Below, in pieces: positions 46,744 to 57,705 of a DNA stretch of 64,000 nucleotides; the stretch's first letter is position 1; each line of letters opens with the position of its first letter. The stretch spans positions 63,803-127,802 of the forward strand of contig NZ_FRDA01000007.1 of assembly GCF_900143095.1 (NCBI RefSeq), read 5' to 3'. The translations under genes and the position numbers were made by a program. The notes beneath the pieces are model-generated. The model was not told the origin of the DNA and made no database searches. It worked only from the letters and a program-made list of their open reading frames with translations. Source of the stretch: Pseudomonas asturiensis. GTDB taxonomy: Bacteria > Pseudomonadota > Gammaproteobacteria > Pseudomonadales > Pseudomonadaceae.

Positions 46744-46803
46744 GGAAGGCTTCAAAGAGTCGTTCTGCACAACCAAAAAAAACAGATCAACGGAGCCCGT
46801 CCA

Positions 46804-48069
46804 ATGAAGCGTCGCAGTCTGATCAAAGCCTTCACCCTGTCCGCATCCATCGCAGCCATGGGCCTGTCGTGGACCGTTCAGGCCGCCGAAACCATCAAGG
46901 TCGGCATCCTGCATTCGCTTTCCGGGACCATGGCCATTTCCGAGACCTCGTTGAAAGACATGGCGCTGATGACCATTGACGAGATCAATGCCAAGGGCGG
47001 CGTAAACGGCAAGATGCTGGAACCGGTGGTGGTCGACCCGGCGTCCAACTGGCCGCTGTTCGCTGAAAAGGGCCGTCAATTGCTGACCCAGGACAAGGTG
47101 GCCGTGGTGTTCGGCTGCTGGACATCGGTGTCGCGCAAATCGGTCCTGCCGGTGTTCGAAGAACTCAACGGCCTGCTGTTCTACCCGGTGCAGTACGAAG
47201 GCGAAGAAATGTCGCCAAACGTGTTCTACACCGGTGCAGCGCCTAACCAACAGGCGATTCCTGCTGTCGAGTATGTGATGAGCGAAGACGGCGGTGCGGC
47301 CAAACGCTTCTTCCTGCTGGGCACCGACTACGTTTATCCACGCACCACCAACAAGATTCTGCGCGCGTTCCTGCACTCCAAAGGCGTGAAAGACAGCGAC
47401 ATCGAAGAGGTCTACACCCCGTTCGGCCACGCCGATTACCAGACCATCGTCGCCAACATCAAGAAGTTCTCGGCTGGCGGCAAAACGGCGGTCATCTCCA
47501 CCGTCAACGGCGACTCCAACGTGCCGTTCTACAAGGAACTGGCCAACCAAGGCCTGAAAGCCACCGACGTACCGGTCGTGGCCTTCTCGGTCGGCGAAGA
47601 AGAACTGCGCGGCATCGACACCAAGCCGCTGGTCGGTCACCTCGCGGCCTGGAACTATTTCCAGTCCGTGGAAAACCCGGTCAACAAGAAGTTCGTCGCT
47701 GACTGGACAGCCTACGCCAAGAAGAAAAACCTGCCGGGGGCTGACAAGGCCGTCACCAACGACCCGATGGAAGCCACGTATGTCGGTATCCACATGTGGG
47801 CGCAGGCCGTCGAGAAAGCCAAGTCCACCGACGTCGACAAGGTTCGCGAAGCCATGGCCGGGCAGACCTTCGCCGCGCCGTCCGGCTTTACCCTGACGAT
47901 GGACAAGACCAACCACCACCTGCACAAGCCGGTGATGATCGGTGAAGTCGAGGAAAACGGTCAGTTCAACGTGGTCTGGCAGACCAAGGAACCGATCCGT
48001 GCCCAGCCATGGAGCCCGTACATTCCTGGCAACGACAAGAAGCCGGATCACGCGGTGAAGAGCAACTGA
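46804..48069 (+). CDS. urtA: Urea ABC transporter substrate-binding protein
   Basis: Periplasmic urea receptor of 421 residues. The N-terminus KRRSLIKAFTLSASIAAMG resembles a signal peptide with a twin-Arg flavour. The mature part has KVGILHSLSGTMAISET, FGCWTSVSRKSVLPVFEE and LFYPVQYEGEE, all typical of UrtA rather than of branched amino acid receptors. The ATG at 46804 is preferred. A REPIN follows before urtB. Confidence 0.95.
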   Translation: MKRRSLIKAFTLSASIAAMGLSWTVQAAETIKVGILHSLSGTMAISETSLKDMALMTIDEINAKGGVNGKMLEPVVVDPASNWPLFAEKGRQLLTQDKVAVVFGCWTSVSRKSVLPVFEELNGLLFYPVQYEGEEMSPNVFYTGAAPNQQAIPAVEYVMSEDGGAAKRFFLLGTDYVYPRTTNKILRAFLHSKGVKDSDIEEVYTPFGHADYQTIVANIKKFSAGGKTAVISTVNGDSNVPFYKELANQGLKATDVPVVAFSVGEEELRGIDTKPLVGHLAAWNYFQSVENPVNKKFVADWTAYAKKKNLPGADKAVTNDPMEATYVGIHMWAQAVEKAKSTDVDKVREAMAGQTFAAPSGFTLTMDKTNHHLHKPVMIGEVEENGQFNVVWQTKEPIRAQPWSPYIPGNDKKPDHAVKSN

Positions 48070-48095
48070 TAACGGGTGATCGCTTCCACCGCCCA

Positions 48096-48185
48096 GTGGA
48101 AGCGAGCTTGCTCGCGAAGAGGCCAGTGCATTCAACAGAAATGTGCAGCCTGAGAAACCGCCTTCGCGAGCACGCTCGCTCCCAC
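48096..48185. repeat. REPIN between urtA and urtB
   Basis: Arms at 48096-48119 (AGCGAGCTTGCTCGCGAAG) and 48160-48185 (CCTTCGCGAGCACGCTCGCTC) are inverted, with about 40 bases between. They are the same class as the element beside the RAYT gene. The position, directly after the receptor gene, suggests an effect on relative message levels. Confidence 0.85.
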
Positions 48186-48228
48186 GGGCCGGTGGATTTA
48201 TCCAGACGTGTCCAGCAAGGCCATTGAT

Positions 48229-49818
48229 ATGCCCTCTTATCTCTACCGCCTGATCCTCGCCATCACCCTGCTGCTGCCTTTCACGGCGCAGGCCAGTGAT
48301 GCAGGCGATTTCGCAGCGGCCAGTTCTTCGCAACAGGCAGATTTGCTTGAAGCCTGGGCGGCCAAGCCTGTTCCTGAGCGGGTTGAACTGCTTGAAGCGC
48401 TGCGCGACGGCCGGGTTGCCGCCGACAGCAGCAAGCGGGCCTGGATCGAGAACAATGACCGCTATGTCGCAGTGGACGCAGCAGCCCCGGCTGCGGCAGA
48501 TGCACCCACACCTGATGAACCGCGCAAATTGCGCCTGAACAACCGGCTGCGGGGTCTGGTAGAGACCGCGCTGGCCAGCCACCAATTGCTGGCGGCCGAT
48601 GTCAAACTGCGCATGGCCGCCGCCCTGCAATTGCAGAAAAGCGCCCGCCCTGCACAACTGGACCTGCTAAGCCAACGCGTGGCGACCGAGACAGACTCCG
48701 GCGTAAAAGACGCACTGACCCTGGCACTGGCCAACCTGCAACTGGTCGACAGCAGCCCCAGCGTGCGCCTTGCCGCTGTCCGCCTGCTGGGTGAAACCGG
48801 TGACCCGCTGGCCCGCACGCGCCTCGAATCGCTGCTGTCGCCGGGGGTTGAAACCGACGCATCCGTGCGTATTGCCGCTGAAACCAGCCTGGCGCAGGTC
48901 AAACGCAAACTGATGATCGGTGAAATCCTCGGCCAGGCCTTCAGCGGCATGTCGCTGGGCTCGATCCTGCTGCTGGCCGCCCTGGGCCTGGCGATTACCT
49001 TCGGCCTGCTGGGCGTGATCAACATGGCCCACGGCGAAATGCTGATGCTCGGTGCCTACTCGACGTACGTCGTGCAGTTGATGTTCCAGCGCTACGCGCC
49101 GAGCGCCATCGAGTTTTATCCACTGGTGGCATTGCCAGTGGCGTTCTTCGTGACGGCGCTGATCGGCATGGCACTGGAGCGCACGGTGATTCGCCATCTG
49201 TATGGCCGCCCGCTGGAAACCCTGCTCGCCACCTGGGGCATCAGCCTGATGCTGATTCAGGCGGTGCGTCTGGCGTTCGGCGCGCAGAACGTCGAGGTCG
49301 CCAACCCGCAATGGCTGTCCGGCGGCATTCAAGTGCTGCCCAATCTGGTACTCCCTTACAACCGCATCGTGATCATCGCCTTTGCGCTGTTCGTCGTGGT
49401 GCTCACCTGGCTGCTGCTGAACAAGACGCGCCTGGGCCTGAACGTTCGCGCCGTGACCCAGAACCGCAACATGGCCGCCTGCTGCGGCGTGCCGACCGGG
49501 CGCATCGACATGATGGCCTTCGGGCTGGGCTCGGGCATTGCAGGCCTGGGCGGCGTGGCCCTGAGCCAGATCGGCAACGTCGGCCCGGACCTGGGCCAGA
49601 GCTACATCATCGACTCGTTCCTGGTAGTGGTGCTCGGCGGCGTCGGGCAACTGGCCGGCAGTGTGATGGCGGCTTTCGGGCTGGGTATCGCCAACAAGAT
49701 TCTCGAACCGCAAATCGGCGCCGTGCTGGGCAAGATCCTGATCCTGGCGCTGATCATTCTGTTTATCCAGAAACGTCCGCAAGGCCTCTTCGCATTGAAA
49801 GGACGGGTGATTGACTGA
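48229..49818 (+). CDS. urtB: Urea ABC transporter permease UrtB
   Basis: Membrane permease of 529 residues. Unlike ordinary LivH proteins it has an exported N-terminal extension of about 230 residues rich in Ala and Leu helices (HEAT-like). The permease domain starts near IGEILGQAFSGMSLGSILLL and has GLLGVINMAHGEMLMLGAY. AAGG lies eight bases before the ATG at 48229. Its stop shares a base with the urtC start. Confidence 0.94.
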   Translation: MPSYLYRLILAITLLLPFTAQASDAGDFAAASSSQQADLLEAWAAKPVPERVELLEALRDGRVAADSSKRAWIENNDRYVAVDAAAPAAADAPTPDEPRKLRLNNRLRGLVETALASHQLLAADVKLRMAAALQLQKSARPAQLDLLSQRVATETDSGVKDALTLALANLQLVDSSPSVRLAAVRLLGETGDPLARTRLESLLSPGVETDASVRIAAETSLAQVKRKLMIGEILGQAFSGMSLGSILLLAALGLAITFGLLGVINMAHGEMLMLGAYSTYVVQLMFQRYAPSAIEFYPLVALPVAFFVTALIGMALERTVIRHLYGRPLETLLATWGISLMLIQAVRLAFGAQNVEVANPQWLSGGIQVLPNLVLPYNRIVIIAFALFVVVLTWLLLNKTRLGLNVRAVTQNRNMAACCGVPTGRIDMMAFGLGSGIAGLGGVALSQIGNVGPDLGQSYIIDSFLVVVLGGVGQLAGSVMAAFGLGIANKILEPQIGAVLGKILILALIILFIQKRPQGLFALKGRVID

Positions 49819-50897
49819 TGAGCCAGCCATTGATGGTAACCGCTGCACAAAAAGTCGGCCCCAAAGGCACGCTGACGGTGGGCATTCTGGTGCTGGCTGT
49901 CCTGCTGGCCATGCCGCTGCTTTCGCTGCTGCCCGCCGACAACAGCCTACAGGTGTCGGCCTATACCCTGACACTGGTGGGCAAGATTCTCTGCTACGCC
50001 ATTGTCGCCCTGGCGCTGGACCTGGTCTGGGGTTACGCGGGGCTGCTGTCACTGGGCCACGGCCTGTTCTTCGCGCTGGGCGGTTATGCCATGGGCATGT
50101 ACCTGATGCGCGAAGCGGCGGGTGACGGCCTGCCCGCATTCATGACCTTCCTGTCGTGGACCGAACTGCCGTGGTACTGGGCAGGCACGGACCACTTCCT
50201 GTGGGCGCTGTGTCTGGTGGTACTGGCGCCCGGACTGCTGGCGCTGGTGTTCGGCTTCTTCGCCTTCCGCTCACGGATCAAGGGCGTGTATTTCTCGATC
50301 ATGACCCAGGCCCTGACCTTCGCAGGCATGCTGCTGTTCTTCCGCAACGAAACCGGTTTCGGCGGCAACAACGGCTTCACCAACTTCCGCAGCATTCTGG
50401 GTTTCAGCATCAGTTCGCAGGGCACGCGGGCGACGCTGTTTCTGGCCACCGTAGTGCTGCTGGTCGTCAGCCTGTACATCGGCTGGCGGCTGGCGCAGAG
50501 CAAATTCGGCCGGGTGCTGACCGCCCTGCGCGACGCGGAAAACCGCCTGATGTTCTGTGGCTATGATCCGCGCGGGTTCAAGCTGTTCGTCTGGGTATTG
50601 AGCGCAGTGCTGTGCGGCCTGGCCGGTGCGCTGTATGTGCCGCAGGTCGGCATCATCAACCCGAGTGAAATGTCGCCGACCAACTCCATCGAGGCCGCCG
50701 TCTGGGTCGCACTGGGTGGGCGCGGCACGCTGATCGGCCCACTGCTGGGTGCCGGACTGGTCAACGGCATGAAGAGCTGGTTCACCGTGGCATTCCCGGA
50801 ATACTGGCTGTTCTTCCTTGGCGCGCTATTCATCATCGTCACGCTCTACCTGCCCAAAGGCGTCATCGGCGTACTGAAGAAAAGGAACGAGTCATGA
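49818..50897 (+). CDS. urtC: Urea ABC transporter permease UrtC
   Basis: Second permease (359 residues), LivM-like, with about ten membrane helices. Recognisable segments are ALDLVWGYAGLLSLGHGLFFALGGYAMGMYL and ETGFGGNNGFTNF, the latter characteristic of UrtC. Coupled to urtB by a 1-base overlap and to urtD by 4 bases. Confidence 0.95.
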   Translation: MSQPLMVTAAQKVGPKGTLTVGILVLAVLLAMPLLSLLPADNSLQVSAYTLTLVGKILCYAIVALALDLVWGYAGLLSLGHGLFFALGGYAMGMYLMREAAGDGLPAFMTFLSWTELPWYWAGTDHFLWALCLVVLAPGLLALVFGFFAFRSRIKGVYFSIMTQALTFAGMLLFFRNETGFGGNNGFTNFRSILGFSISSQGTRATLFLATVVLLVVSLYIGWRLAQSKFGRVLTALRDAENRLMFCGYDPRGFKLFVWVLSAVLCGLAGALYVPQVGIINPSEMSPTNSIEAAVWVALGGRGTLIGPLLGAGLVNGMKSWFTVAFPEYWLFFLGALFIIVTLYLPKGVIGVLKKRNES

Positions 50898-51754
50898 AAA
50901 CCACGCCAACGCCCTCCTTCATGCTCGAACCCGTGCTGGATCCCAACTCCGACGCAGGCACCAGCCGCGACGCGCTGGGCCTTGGTCAAAGTGCGGGCAA
51001 GGGGTTGAACACGCGCCACGGCACGATCCTGACCCTGGAAGACATCAGCGTCAGCTTCGACGGCTTCAAGGCGCTCAATGACCTGAATCTGTACATCGGC
51101 GTGGGTGAACTGCGCTGCATCATCGGCCCCAACGGCGCGGGCAAGACCACGTTGATGGACGTGATCACCGGCAAGACCCGGCCCAGCCACGGTAAAGCCT
51201 GGTTCGGTGAAACGCTGGACCTGACCCAGATGAGCGAAGTGCAGATCGCCCAGGCCGGGATCGGACGCAAATTCCAGAAGCCCACCGTGTTCGAGGCACT
51301 GAGCGTGTTCGAGAACCTGGAACTGGCGCAGAAGACCGACAAGTCGGTGTGGGCCAGCCTGCGCGCCCGCCTCAACGGCGAACAGCGCGACCGGATCAAC
51401 GAGGTACTGGAAACCATTCGCCTGACAGGCTCTGCGCAGCGTCCGGCGGGATTGCTCTCCCACGGTCAGAAGCAGTTTCTGGAAATCGGCATGCTGCTGG
51501 TCCAGGACCCGCAATTGCTGCTGCTCGACGAGCCGGTCGCAGGCATGACCGACGCCGAAACCGAATTCACCGCCGAACTGTTCAAGAGCCTGGCGGGCAA
51601 GCATTCGCTGATGGTGGTCGAGCATGACATGGGCTTCGTCGGCTCGATTGCCGATCACGTGACGGTGTTGCACCAGGGCAGTGTACTGGCCGAAGGCTCG
51701 CTGAACGATGTGCAGGCAGACGAACGCGTGATCGAGGTGTACCTGGGCCGTTGA
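50894..51754 (+). CDS. urtD: Urea ABC transporter ATPase UrtD
   Basis: One of two ATPases of the urea importer (286 residues). Walker A GPNGAGKTT, signature LLSHGQKQFLEIGM and Walker B LLLLDEPVAGMTDAE are intact. The N-terminal extension of about 45 residues before the ABC domain is usual for UrtD. A REP-type palindrome follows before urtE. Confidence 0.95.
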   Translation: MKTTPTPSFMLEPVLDPNSDAGTSRDALGLGQSAGKGLNTRHGTILTLEDISVSFDGFKALNDLNLYIGVGELRCIIGPNGAGKTTLMDVITGKTRPSHGKAWFGETLDLTQMSEVQIAQAGIGRKFQKPTVFEALSVFENLELAQKTDKSVWASLRARLNGEQRDRINEVLETIRLTGSAQRPAGLLSHGQKQFLEIGMLLVQDPQLLLLDEPVAGMTDAETEFTAELFKSLAGKHSLMVVEHDMGFVGSIADHVTVLHQGSVLAEGSLNDVQADERVIEVYLGR

Positions 51755-51766
51755 AATATCCAGCCA

Positions 51767-51864
51767 GTGGGAGCGTACGTGTCCGTGTATTCAGTCGAAG
51801 GGTTGCGTCTGAAAATCAGTCTTCGTGGACAAGTCCACTCCCACAGGTTGAGATCCGCTCCCAC
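51767..51864. repeat. REP-type palindromes between urtD and urtE
   Basis: GTGGGAGCGTACGTGTCCGTG at 51767-51787 is answered by an inverted arm at 51824-51844 (GTGGACAAGTCCACTCCCAC within it), with a further CCGCTCCCAC at 51855-51864. Related to the 13-112 family but more diverged. Confidence 0.7.
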
Positions 51865-51942
51865 AGGCTGAAAGGCGCCGGGATTTCACTGGCAAGCCGC
51901 TCATGGCCAACGATCAAGCTGTACTAAACGAGAACATGAACC

Positions 51943-52641
51943 ATGCTGCAGGTCGAAAAGCTTCATCAATATTACGGCGGCAGCCACATTCTGCGTGGCC
52001 TGTCCTTTGACGTGAAGGTCGGTGAAGTCACCTGCCTGCTGGGCCGCAACGGTGTGGGCAAAACCACGCTACTGCGGGTGCTGATGGGCTTGCTGCCGTC
52101 AAAGGAAGGCTCGGTGAAATGGGAAGGCAAGGCCATCACCGGCTTCAAGCCGCACCAACGCGTTCACTCAGGTATTGCTTACGTGCCACAGGGCCGCGAG
52201 ATTTTCGGACGGTTGACGGTCGAGGAGAACCTGTTGATGGGCCTGTCGCGCTTTCCGGGCTCGGAGGCCAAGGAAGTGCCTGCCTTTATTTACGAGCTGT
52301 TCCCGGTATTGCTGCAAATGAAGCATCGCCGTGGCGGCGACCTGTCGGGGGGTCAGCAGCAACAGCTGGCGATCGGCCGCGCACTGGCGAGCCGCCCGCG
52401 CCTGCTGATTCTCGATGAACCCACCGAAGGGATTCAGCCGTCGGTGATCAAGGAAATCGGCGCAGTGATCAAGACCCTGGCCGAGCGCGGCGACATGGCT
52501 ATTCTGCTGGTGGAGCAGTTCTACGACTTTGCCGCCGAACTGGCAGACCAGTATCTGGTGATGTCGCGCGGTGAAATCGTGCAGCAGGGTCGTGGCGAGA
52601 ACATGGAGGCCGAAGGCGTGCGCGGTCTGGTCACCATTTGA
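51943..52641 (+). CDS. urtE: Urea ABC transporter ATPase UrtE
   Basis: Second ATPase (232 residues), LivF-like. Walker A GRNGVGKTT, signature LSGGQQQQLAIGRAL and Walker B LLILDEPTEGIQPSV are intact. It lies 188 bases after urtD because of the inserted palindromes, and 48 bases before ureD. Confidence 0.95.
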   Translation: MLQVEKLHQYYGGSHILRGLSFDVKVGEVTCLLGRNGVGKTTLLRVLMGLLPSKEGSVKWEGKAITGFKPHQRVHSGIAYVPQGREIFGRLTVEENLLMGLSRFPGSEAKEVPAFIYELFPVLLQMKHRRGGDLSGGQQQQLAIGRALASRPRLLILDEPTEGIQPSVIKEIGAVIKTLAERGDMAILLVEQFYDFAAELADQYLVMSRGEIVQQGRGENMEAEGVRGLVTI

Positions 52642-52689
52642 TGCGCCAATCCGTTATCGTGCAGCCCTCGACACAGAAATGAAGACGCC

Positions 52690-53535
52690 ATGAATCTGCC
52701 TGCCAACTCCGCCCTGTTCACCCCCAGCTGGCACGCCGAGCTGGAGCTGGGTTACGGGCGTTTTGACGACAGCACGCGGCCTGTTCAGCGCCGTCACAAA
52801 GGCCCGTTGCGGGTGCAGAAGCACCTGTATGCGGAAGGACCGCAGGTGTGTCAGCACATCATCGTTCACCCGCCGGGCGGTATCGCGGGCGGCGACCGGC
52901 TGGATATTTCAGCGAACGTCGGCACCGATGCCTGGGCACAACTGACCAGCCCCGGCGCCGCGAAATGGTATCGCGCGGCAAGCCCTGCCTTTCAGCAACT
53001 GGAACTGCAGGTCGAGCCCGGCGCGACGCTGGAATGGCTGCCTCAAGAAACCATCGTGTTCAGCAATGCCCAGGCCGAACTGACCACCCGCATTGAGCTG
53101 CACGGCGATGCGAAGCTCTGCTATTGGGATGTCGTGGCGCTGGGACGTCCGGCCAGTGGCGAGCGTTTCGAGCAGGGGCATTTTCAGTCGGCACTGGATA
53201 TCCGCCGCGACGGCGCGTTGATCTGGCATGAACGCCAACGCATTATCGGTGGCGACGGGCTGCTGGATTCGCCCGTCGGGCTCGATGGCCATACGGTATT
53301 TGCTACGTTGTTGATCACCGGCGAGGTAGACAGCGAACTGCTTGAAGCCTGCCGCACCCTGTCGATGCCCAACCCGGTGCGCGGCGACCTGACCCAACTG
53401 CCAGGGCTGGTGGTGGCGCGCTGTCTGGCCGATGAAGCCTTGCACGCGAGGGCCTGGCTGATCGAACTGTGGAAGAAACTGCGCCCGGCCCTGCTGGGAC
53501 GCGAGGCGGTGACGCCGAGAATCTGGAATACATGA
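52690..53535 (+). CDS. ureD: Urease accessory protein UreD
   Basis: Scaffold chaperone that binds apo-urease and recruits UreF/UreG for nickel insertion (281 residues). [18 protein letters not shown] near the N-terminus and PGAAKWYRA are family markers. The other accessory genes ureE, ureF and ureG are not in this window. A REPIN separates it from ureA. Confidence 0.94.
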   Translation: MNLPANSALFTPSWHAELELGYGRFDDSTRPVQRRHKGPLRVQKHLYAEGPQVCQHIIVHPPGGIAGGDRLDISANVGTDAWAQLTSPGAAKWYRAASPAFQQLELQVEPGATLEWLPQETIVFSNAQAELTTRIELHGDAKLCYWDVVALGRPASGERFEQGHFQSALDIRRDGALIWHERQRIIGGDGLLDSPVGLDGHTVFATLLITGEVDSELLEACRTLSMPNPVRGDLTQLPGLVVARCLADEALHARAWLIELWKKLRPALLGREAVTPRIWNT

Positions 53536-53562
53536 AGTCGGGTAACTATAGACGGGCTGGAC

Positions 53563-53664
53563 GTGGGAGCGGACTTGTCCGCGAATGCTGCACTTCAGCC
53601 GCTGCATCTTCACCGGACCTGCCGGTTTTTCCGCGGACAAACGGAACGCCGCCCAGTCCGCACA
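53563..53664. repeat. REPIN-like element, copy 2 of 3, between ureD and ureA
   Basis: It starts with GTGGGAGCGGACTTGTCCGC, the same as at position 13, and ends with an imperfect arm containing GGACAAACGGAACGCCGCCC. It fills most of the 183-base ureD-ureA gap. Confidence 0.8.
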
Positions 53665-53718
53665 CAAAGCGCCAACGATGACTGCCCAGCACCCCGAACA
53701 CTACAACACGGAACGCCC

Positions 53719-54021
53719 ATGGACCTGACGCCACGCGAAAAAGACAAGCTGCTGATTTTCACCGCAGGACTGGTTGCCGAACGGCGCCTGGCACGTGGGG
53801 TGAAGCTCAATTACCCGGAAGCCATGGCTTACATCTCCGCTGCGCTGCTGGAAGGCGCGCGCGATGGCCAGACGGTCGCCGACCTGATGCATTACGGCAC
53901 GACGCTGCTGACCCGCGAGCAAGTAATGGAAGGCATCCCGGAAATGATTCCGGAGATTCAGGTAGAAGCGACTTTTCCAGACGGGACCAAACTGGTCACC
54001 GTACACCAACCGATAGCCTGA
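53719..54021 (+). CDS. ureA: Urease gamma subunit
   Basis: Structural subunit of 100 residues, the standard length. [41 protein letters not shown] and the end [17 protein letters not shown] are diagnostic. The ATG at 53719 is certain from this N-terminus; the open frame upstream is REPIN DNA. Confidence 0.97.
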   Translation: MDLTPREKDKLLIFTAGLVAERRLARGVKLNYPEAMAYISAALLEGARDGQTVADLMHYGTTLLTREQVMEGIPEMIPEIQVEATFPDGTKLVTVHQPIA

Positions 54022-54030
54022 GGAACCGAC

Positions 54031-55425
<1,395 letters not shown>

Positions 55426-55524
55426 TACCAGACCGGACGCAAAACCCGGGTCGTTCCTGCGCTCCGTGCAGGAATGCAGCCGTGACGCTTTGCGCAGGGC
55501 TATTAAAGAACACAAGGAATCACC

Positions 55525-57225
55525 ATGAAGATTTCCAGACAAGCCTACGCCGACATGTTCGGCCCCACGGTCGGCGACAAGGTTCGCCTGGCCGACACCG
55601 AGCTGTGGGTCGAAGTCGAGAAGGACTTCACCACCTACGGTGAGGAAGTGAAATTCGGCGGCGGCAAGGTCATCCGTGACGGCATGGGCCAGGGCCAGTT
55701 GCTGGCTGCCGAGGTGGTCGACACACTGATCACCAACGCGCTGATCATCGATCACTGGGGCATCGTCAAGGCCGACGTCGGCCTCAAGAACGGGCGTATC
55801 GCCGCCATCGGCAAGGCCGGCAACCCGGACATCCAGCCCGACGTGACCATCGCTGTCGGCGCCGCCACGGAAGTCATCGCCGGCGAAGGCATGATCCTCA
55901 CCGCAGGCGGCGTCGATACGCACATCCACTTCATCTGCCCGCAGCAGATCGAAGAGGCGCTGATGAGCGGCGTGACCACCATGATCGGCGGCGGCACAGG
56001 CCCGGCCACGGGCACCAACGCCACGACCGTCACACCTGGCCCGTGGCACATGGCACGCATGCTCCAGGCAGCGGATAGTTTCCCGATGAACATCGGCCTG
56101 ACCGGCAAGGGCAACGTCAGCCTGCCCGGCCCACTGGTCGAACAGGTCAAGGCAGGTGCCATCGGCCTCAAGCTGCACGAAGACTGGGGCACCACGCCTG
56201 CCGCTATCGACAATTGCCTGAGTGTGGCCGATGAATACGATGTACAGGTGGCGATTCACACGGACACCCTGAACGAGTCAGGCTTCGTGGAAACCACACT
56301 GGCGGCATTCAAGGGACGTACGATCCACACCTACCACACCGAGGGTGCCGGTGGCGGTCACGCGCCGGACATCATCAAGGCCTGCGGCTCGCCGAACGTG
56401 CTGCCCAGCTCGACCAACCCGACCCGGCCTTTCACGCGCAACACCATCGACGAGCACCTGGACATGCTGATGGTCTGCCATCACCTGGACCCGAGCATCG
56501 CCGAAGACGTCGCGTTCGCGGAAAGCCGTATCCGCCGCGAGACCATTGCTGCCGAGGACATCCTTCACGATCTGGGGGCGTTTTCGATGCTCAGTTCCGA
56601 CAGCCAGGCCATGGGCCGGGTCGGCGAAGTAATCATGCGCACCTGGCAGACCGCCGACAAGATGAAGAAGCAGCGTGGCCCGTTGCCCCAGGACGGCCCC
56701 GGCAACGACAACTTCCGCGCCAAACGCTACATCGCCAAATACACCATCAACCCAGCGATCACCCACGGCATCAGCCATGAAGTGGGCTCCATCGAAGTCG
56801 GTAAATGGGCGGATCTGGTGCTCTGGCGCCCGGCGTTCTTTGGCGTCAAGCCGACGCTGATCCTCAAGGGTGGCGCTATCGCCGCCAGCCTGATGGGCGA
56901 CGCCAATGCCTCGATCCCGACGCCGCAGCCGGTCCACTACCGCCCGATGTTCGCCAGCTACGGCAGTTCGCTGCACGCCACCAGCCTGACCTTCATCAGC
57001 CAGGCCGCGTTCGACGCAGGTGTGCCGCAATCACTGGATTTGAAAAAGCAGATAGGCGTAGTCAAAGGCTGCCGCACCGTGCAGAAAAAAGACCTGATCC
57101 ACAACGACTACCTGCCCGACATCGACGTCGACCCGCAGACTTATCAGGTCAAGGCCGACGGCGTGTTGCTGTGGTGCGAACCTGCAGATGTGCTGCCGAT
57201 GGCGCAGCGGTATTTTCTGTTCTAG
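55525..57225 (+). CDS. ureC: Urease alpha subunit
   Basis: Catalytic nickel subunit hydrolysing urea to ammonia and carbamate (566 residues). HIHFI provides the first two nickel ligands. Lys216 in GLKLHEDWG is the carbamylated Lys, and MVCHHLD at about 317-322 is the flap with the conserved Cys-His. RKLFGPTVGD-like start ([13 protein letters not shown]) and length are standard. Fully intact. A strong hairpin follows. Confidence 0.98.
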   Translation: MKISRQAYADMFGPTVGDKVRLADTELWVEVEKDFTTYGEEVKFGGGKVIRDGMGQGQLLAAEVVDTLITNALIIDHWGIVKADVGLKNGRIAAIGKAGNPDIQPDVTIAVGAATEVIAGEGMILTAGGVDTHIHFICPQQIEEALMSGVTTMIGGGTGPATGTNATTVTPGPWHMARMLQAADSFPMNIGLTGKGNVSLPGPLVEQVKAGAIGLKLHEDWGTTPAAIDNCLSVADEYDVQVAIHTDTLNESGFVETTLAAFKGRTIHTYHTEGAGGGHAPDIIKACGSPNVLPSSTNPTRPFTRNTIDEHLDMLMVCHHLDPSIAEDVAFAESRIRRETIAAEDILHDLGAFSMLSSDSQAMGRVGEVIMRTWQTADKMKKQRGPLPQDGPGNDNFRAKRYIAKYTINPAITHGISHEVGSIEVGKWADLVLWRPAFFGVKPTLILKGGAIAASLMGDANASIPTPQPVHYRPMFASYGSSLHATSLTFISQAAFDAGVPQSLDLKKQIGVVKGCRTVQKKDLIHNDYLPDIDVDPQTYQVKADGVLLWCEPADVLPMAQRYFLF

Positions 57226-57230
57226 AACCC

Positions 57231-57260
57231 TGAGGGGCCTTCCACTGGGAAGGCCCCTCA
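57231..57260. terminator. Perfect 13-bp hairpin after ureC
   Basis: TGAGGGGCCTTCC, loop ACTG and GGAAGGCCCCTCA begin 5 bases after the ureC stop. No T tract follows, so it may stabilise the transcript or stop it with help. It also lies 24 bases after the convergent thioredoxin-like gene. Confidence 0.65.
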
Positions 57261-57284
57261 AGCCTGGCTTGCTCATCAAGCGCT

Positions 57285-57632
57285 TTACTCTTGAGCCAGC
57301 CATTCGTTCAGCCGGGTCTTGAACCAGAACTTCAGATGAAAGTCAGTCACTGTTTCCAGCCTCTCACCCTGCTTGAAGAAAATGACGGTCGGTACAGACT
57401 CAACGTTGTAGGCCTTGACTGTCTTTTCACAACTCTCCATCGGCAAACGTAATATCACGACCTTACCGTCATACTCCAACGCAAGGTCATCCATGATTTT
57501 TCCCGTCCGGGTACTGTAATCATCTTCGCCGAACGTGTTTTTTCCGGGCCGGCTGAACTCTGCCAATAAAAACGGCGGCTTTTTTTCCAGCGCCTTTACG
57601 AATTCATCATCGTTTACGACGATAACACTCAT
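57285..57632 (-). CDS. Thioredoxin-fold protein without CxxC, short form
   Basis: A 115-residue protein with the order of thioredoxin elements: an opening strand and helix, FLLAEFS, a helix, KVVILRLPMESC, then YNVESVPTVIFFKQGERLE with the cis-Pro, and a last helix. The active site WCGPC is replaced by SRPGKNTF, so it cannot act as a normal disulfide reductase. One Cys (SCEK) remains elsewhere. The ATG at 57632 follows GGGAG; eight upstream residues in a longer frame are unlikely. Possible roles are chaperone, adaptor or immunity-like binding. Function unknown. Confidence 0.75.
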   Translation of the reverse strand: MSVIVVNDDEFVKALEKKPPFLLAEFSRPGKNTFGEDDYSTRTGKIMDDLALEYDGKVVILRLPMESCEKTVKAYNVESVPTVIFFKQGERLETVTDFHLKFWFKTRLNEWLAQE

Positions 57633-57705
57633 GGTGGTTCTCCCTTCAGCTCCCACACCTCATGGCGCAGGGGGCATTCCGTGCCCGCGTGCCTCCGACC
57701 GCAAT

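Larger units (their letters stand above)
46485..46803. promoter_or_regulatory. Intergenic region with terminators and nitrogen-type control elements
   Basis: About 319 bases without a gene. It holds a weak hairpin at 46504-46521, a strong hairpin at 46571-46596, three TGCACCA/GCGCACCA half-sites (46614, 46637, 46670) and a sigma-54 promoter match at 46726-46743. The layout fits NtrC-activated transcription of urtA. Confidence 0.65.
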
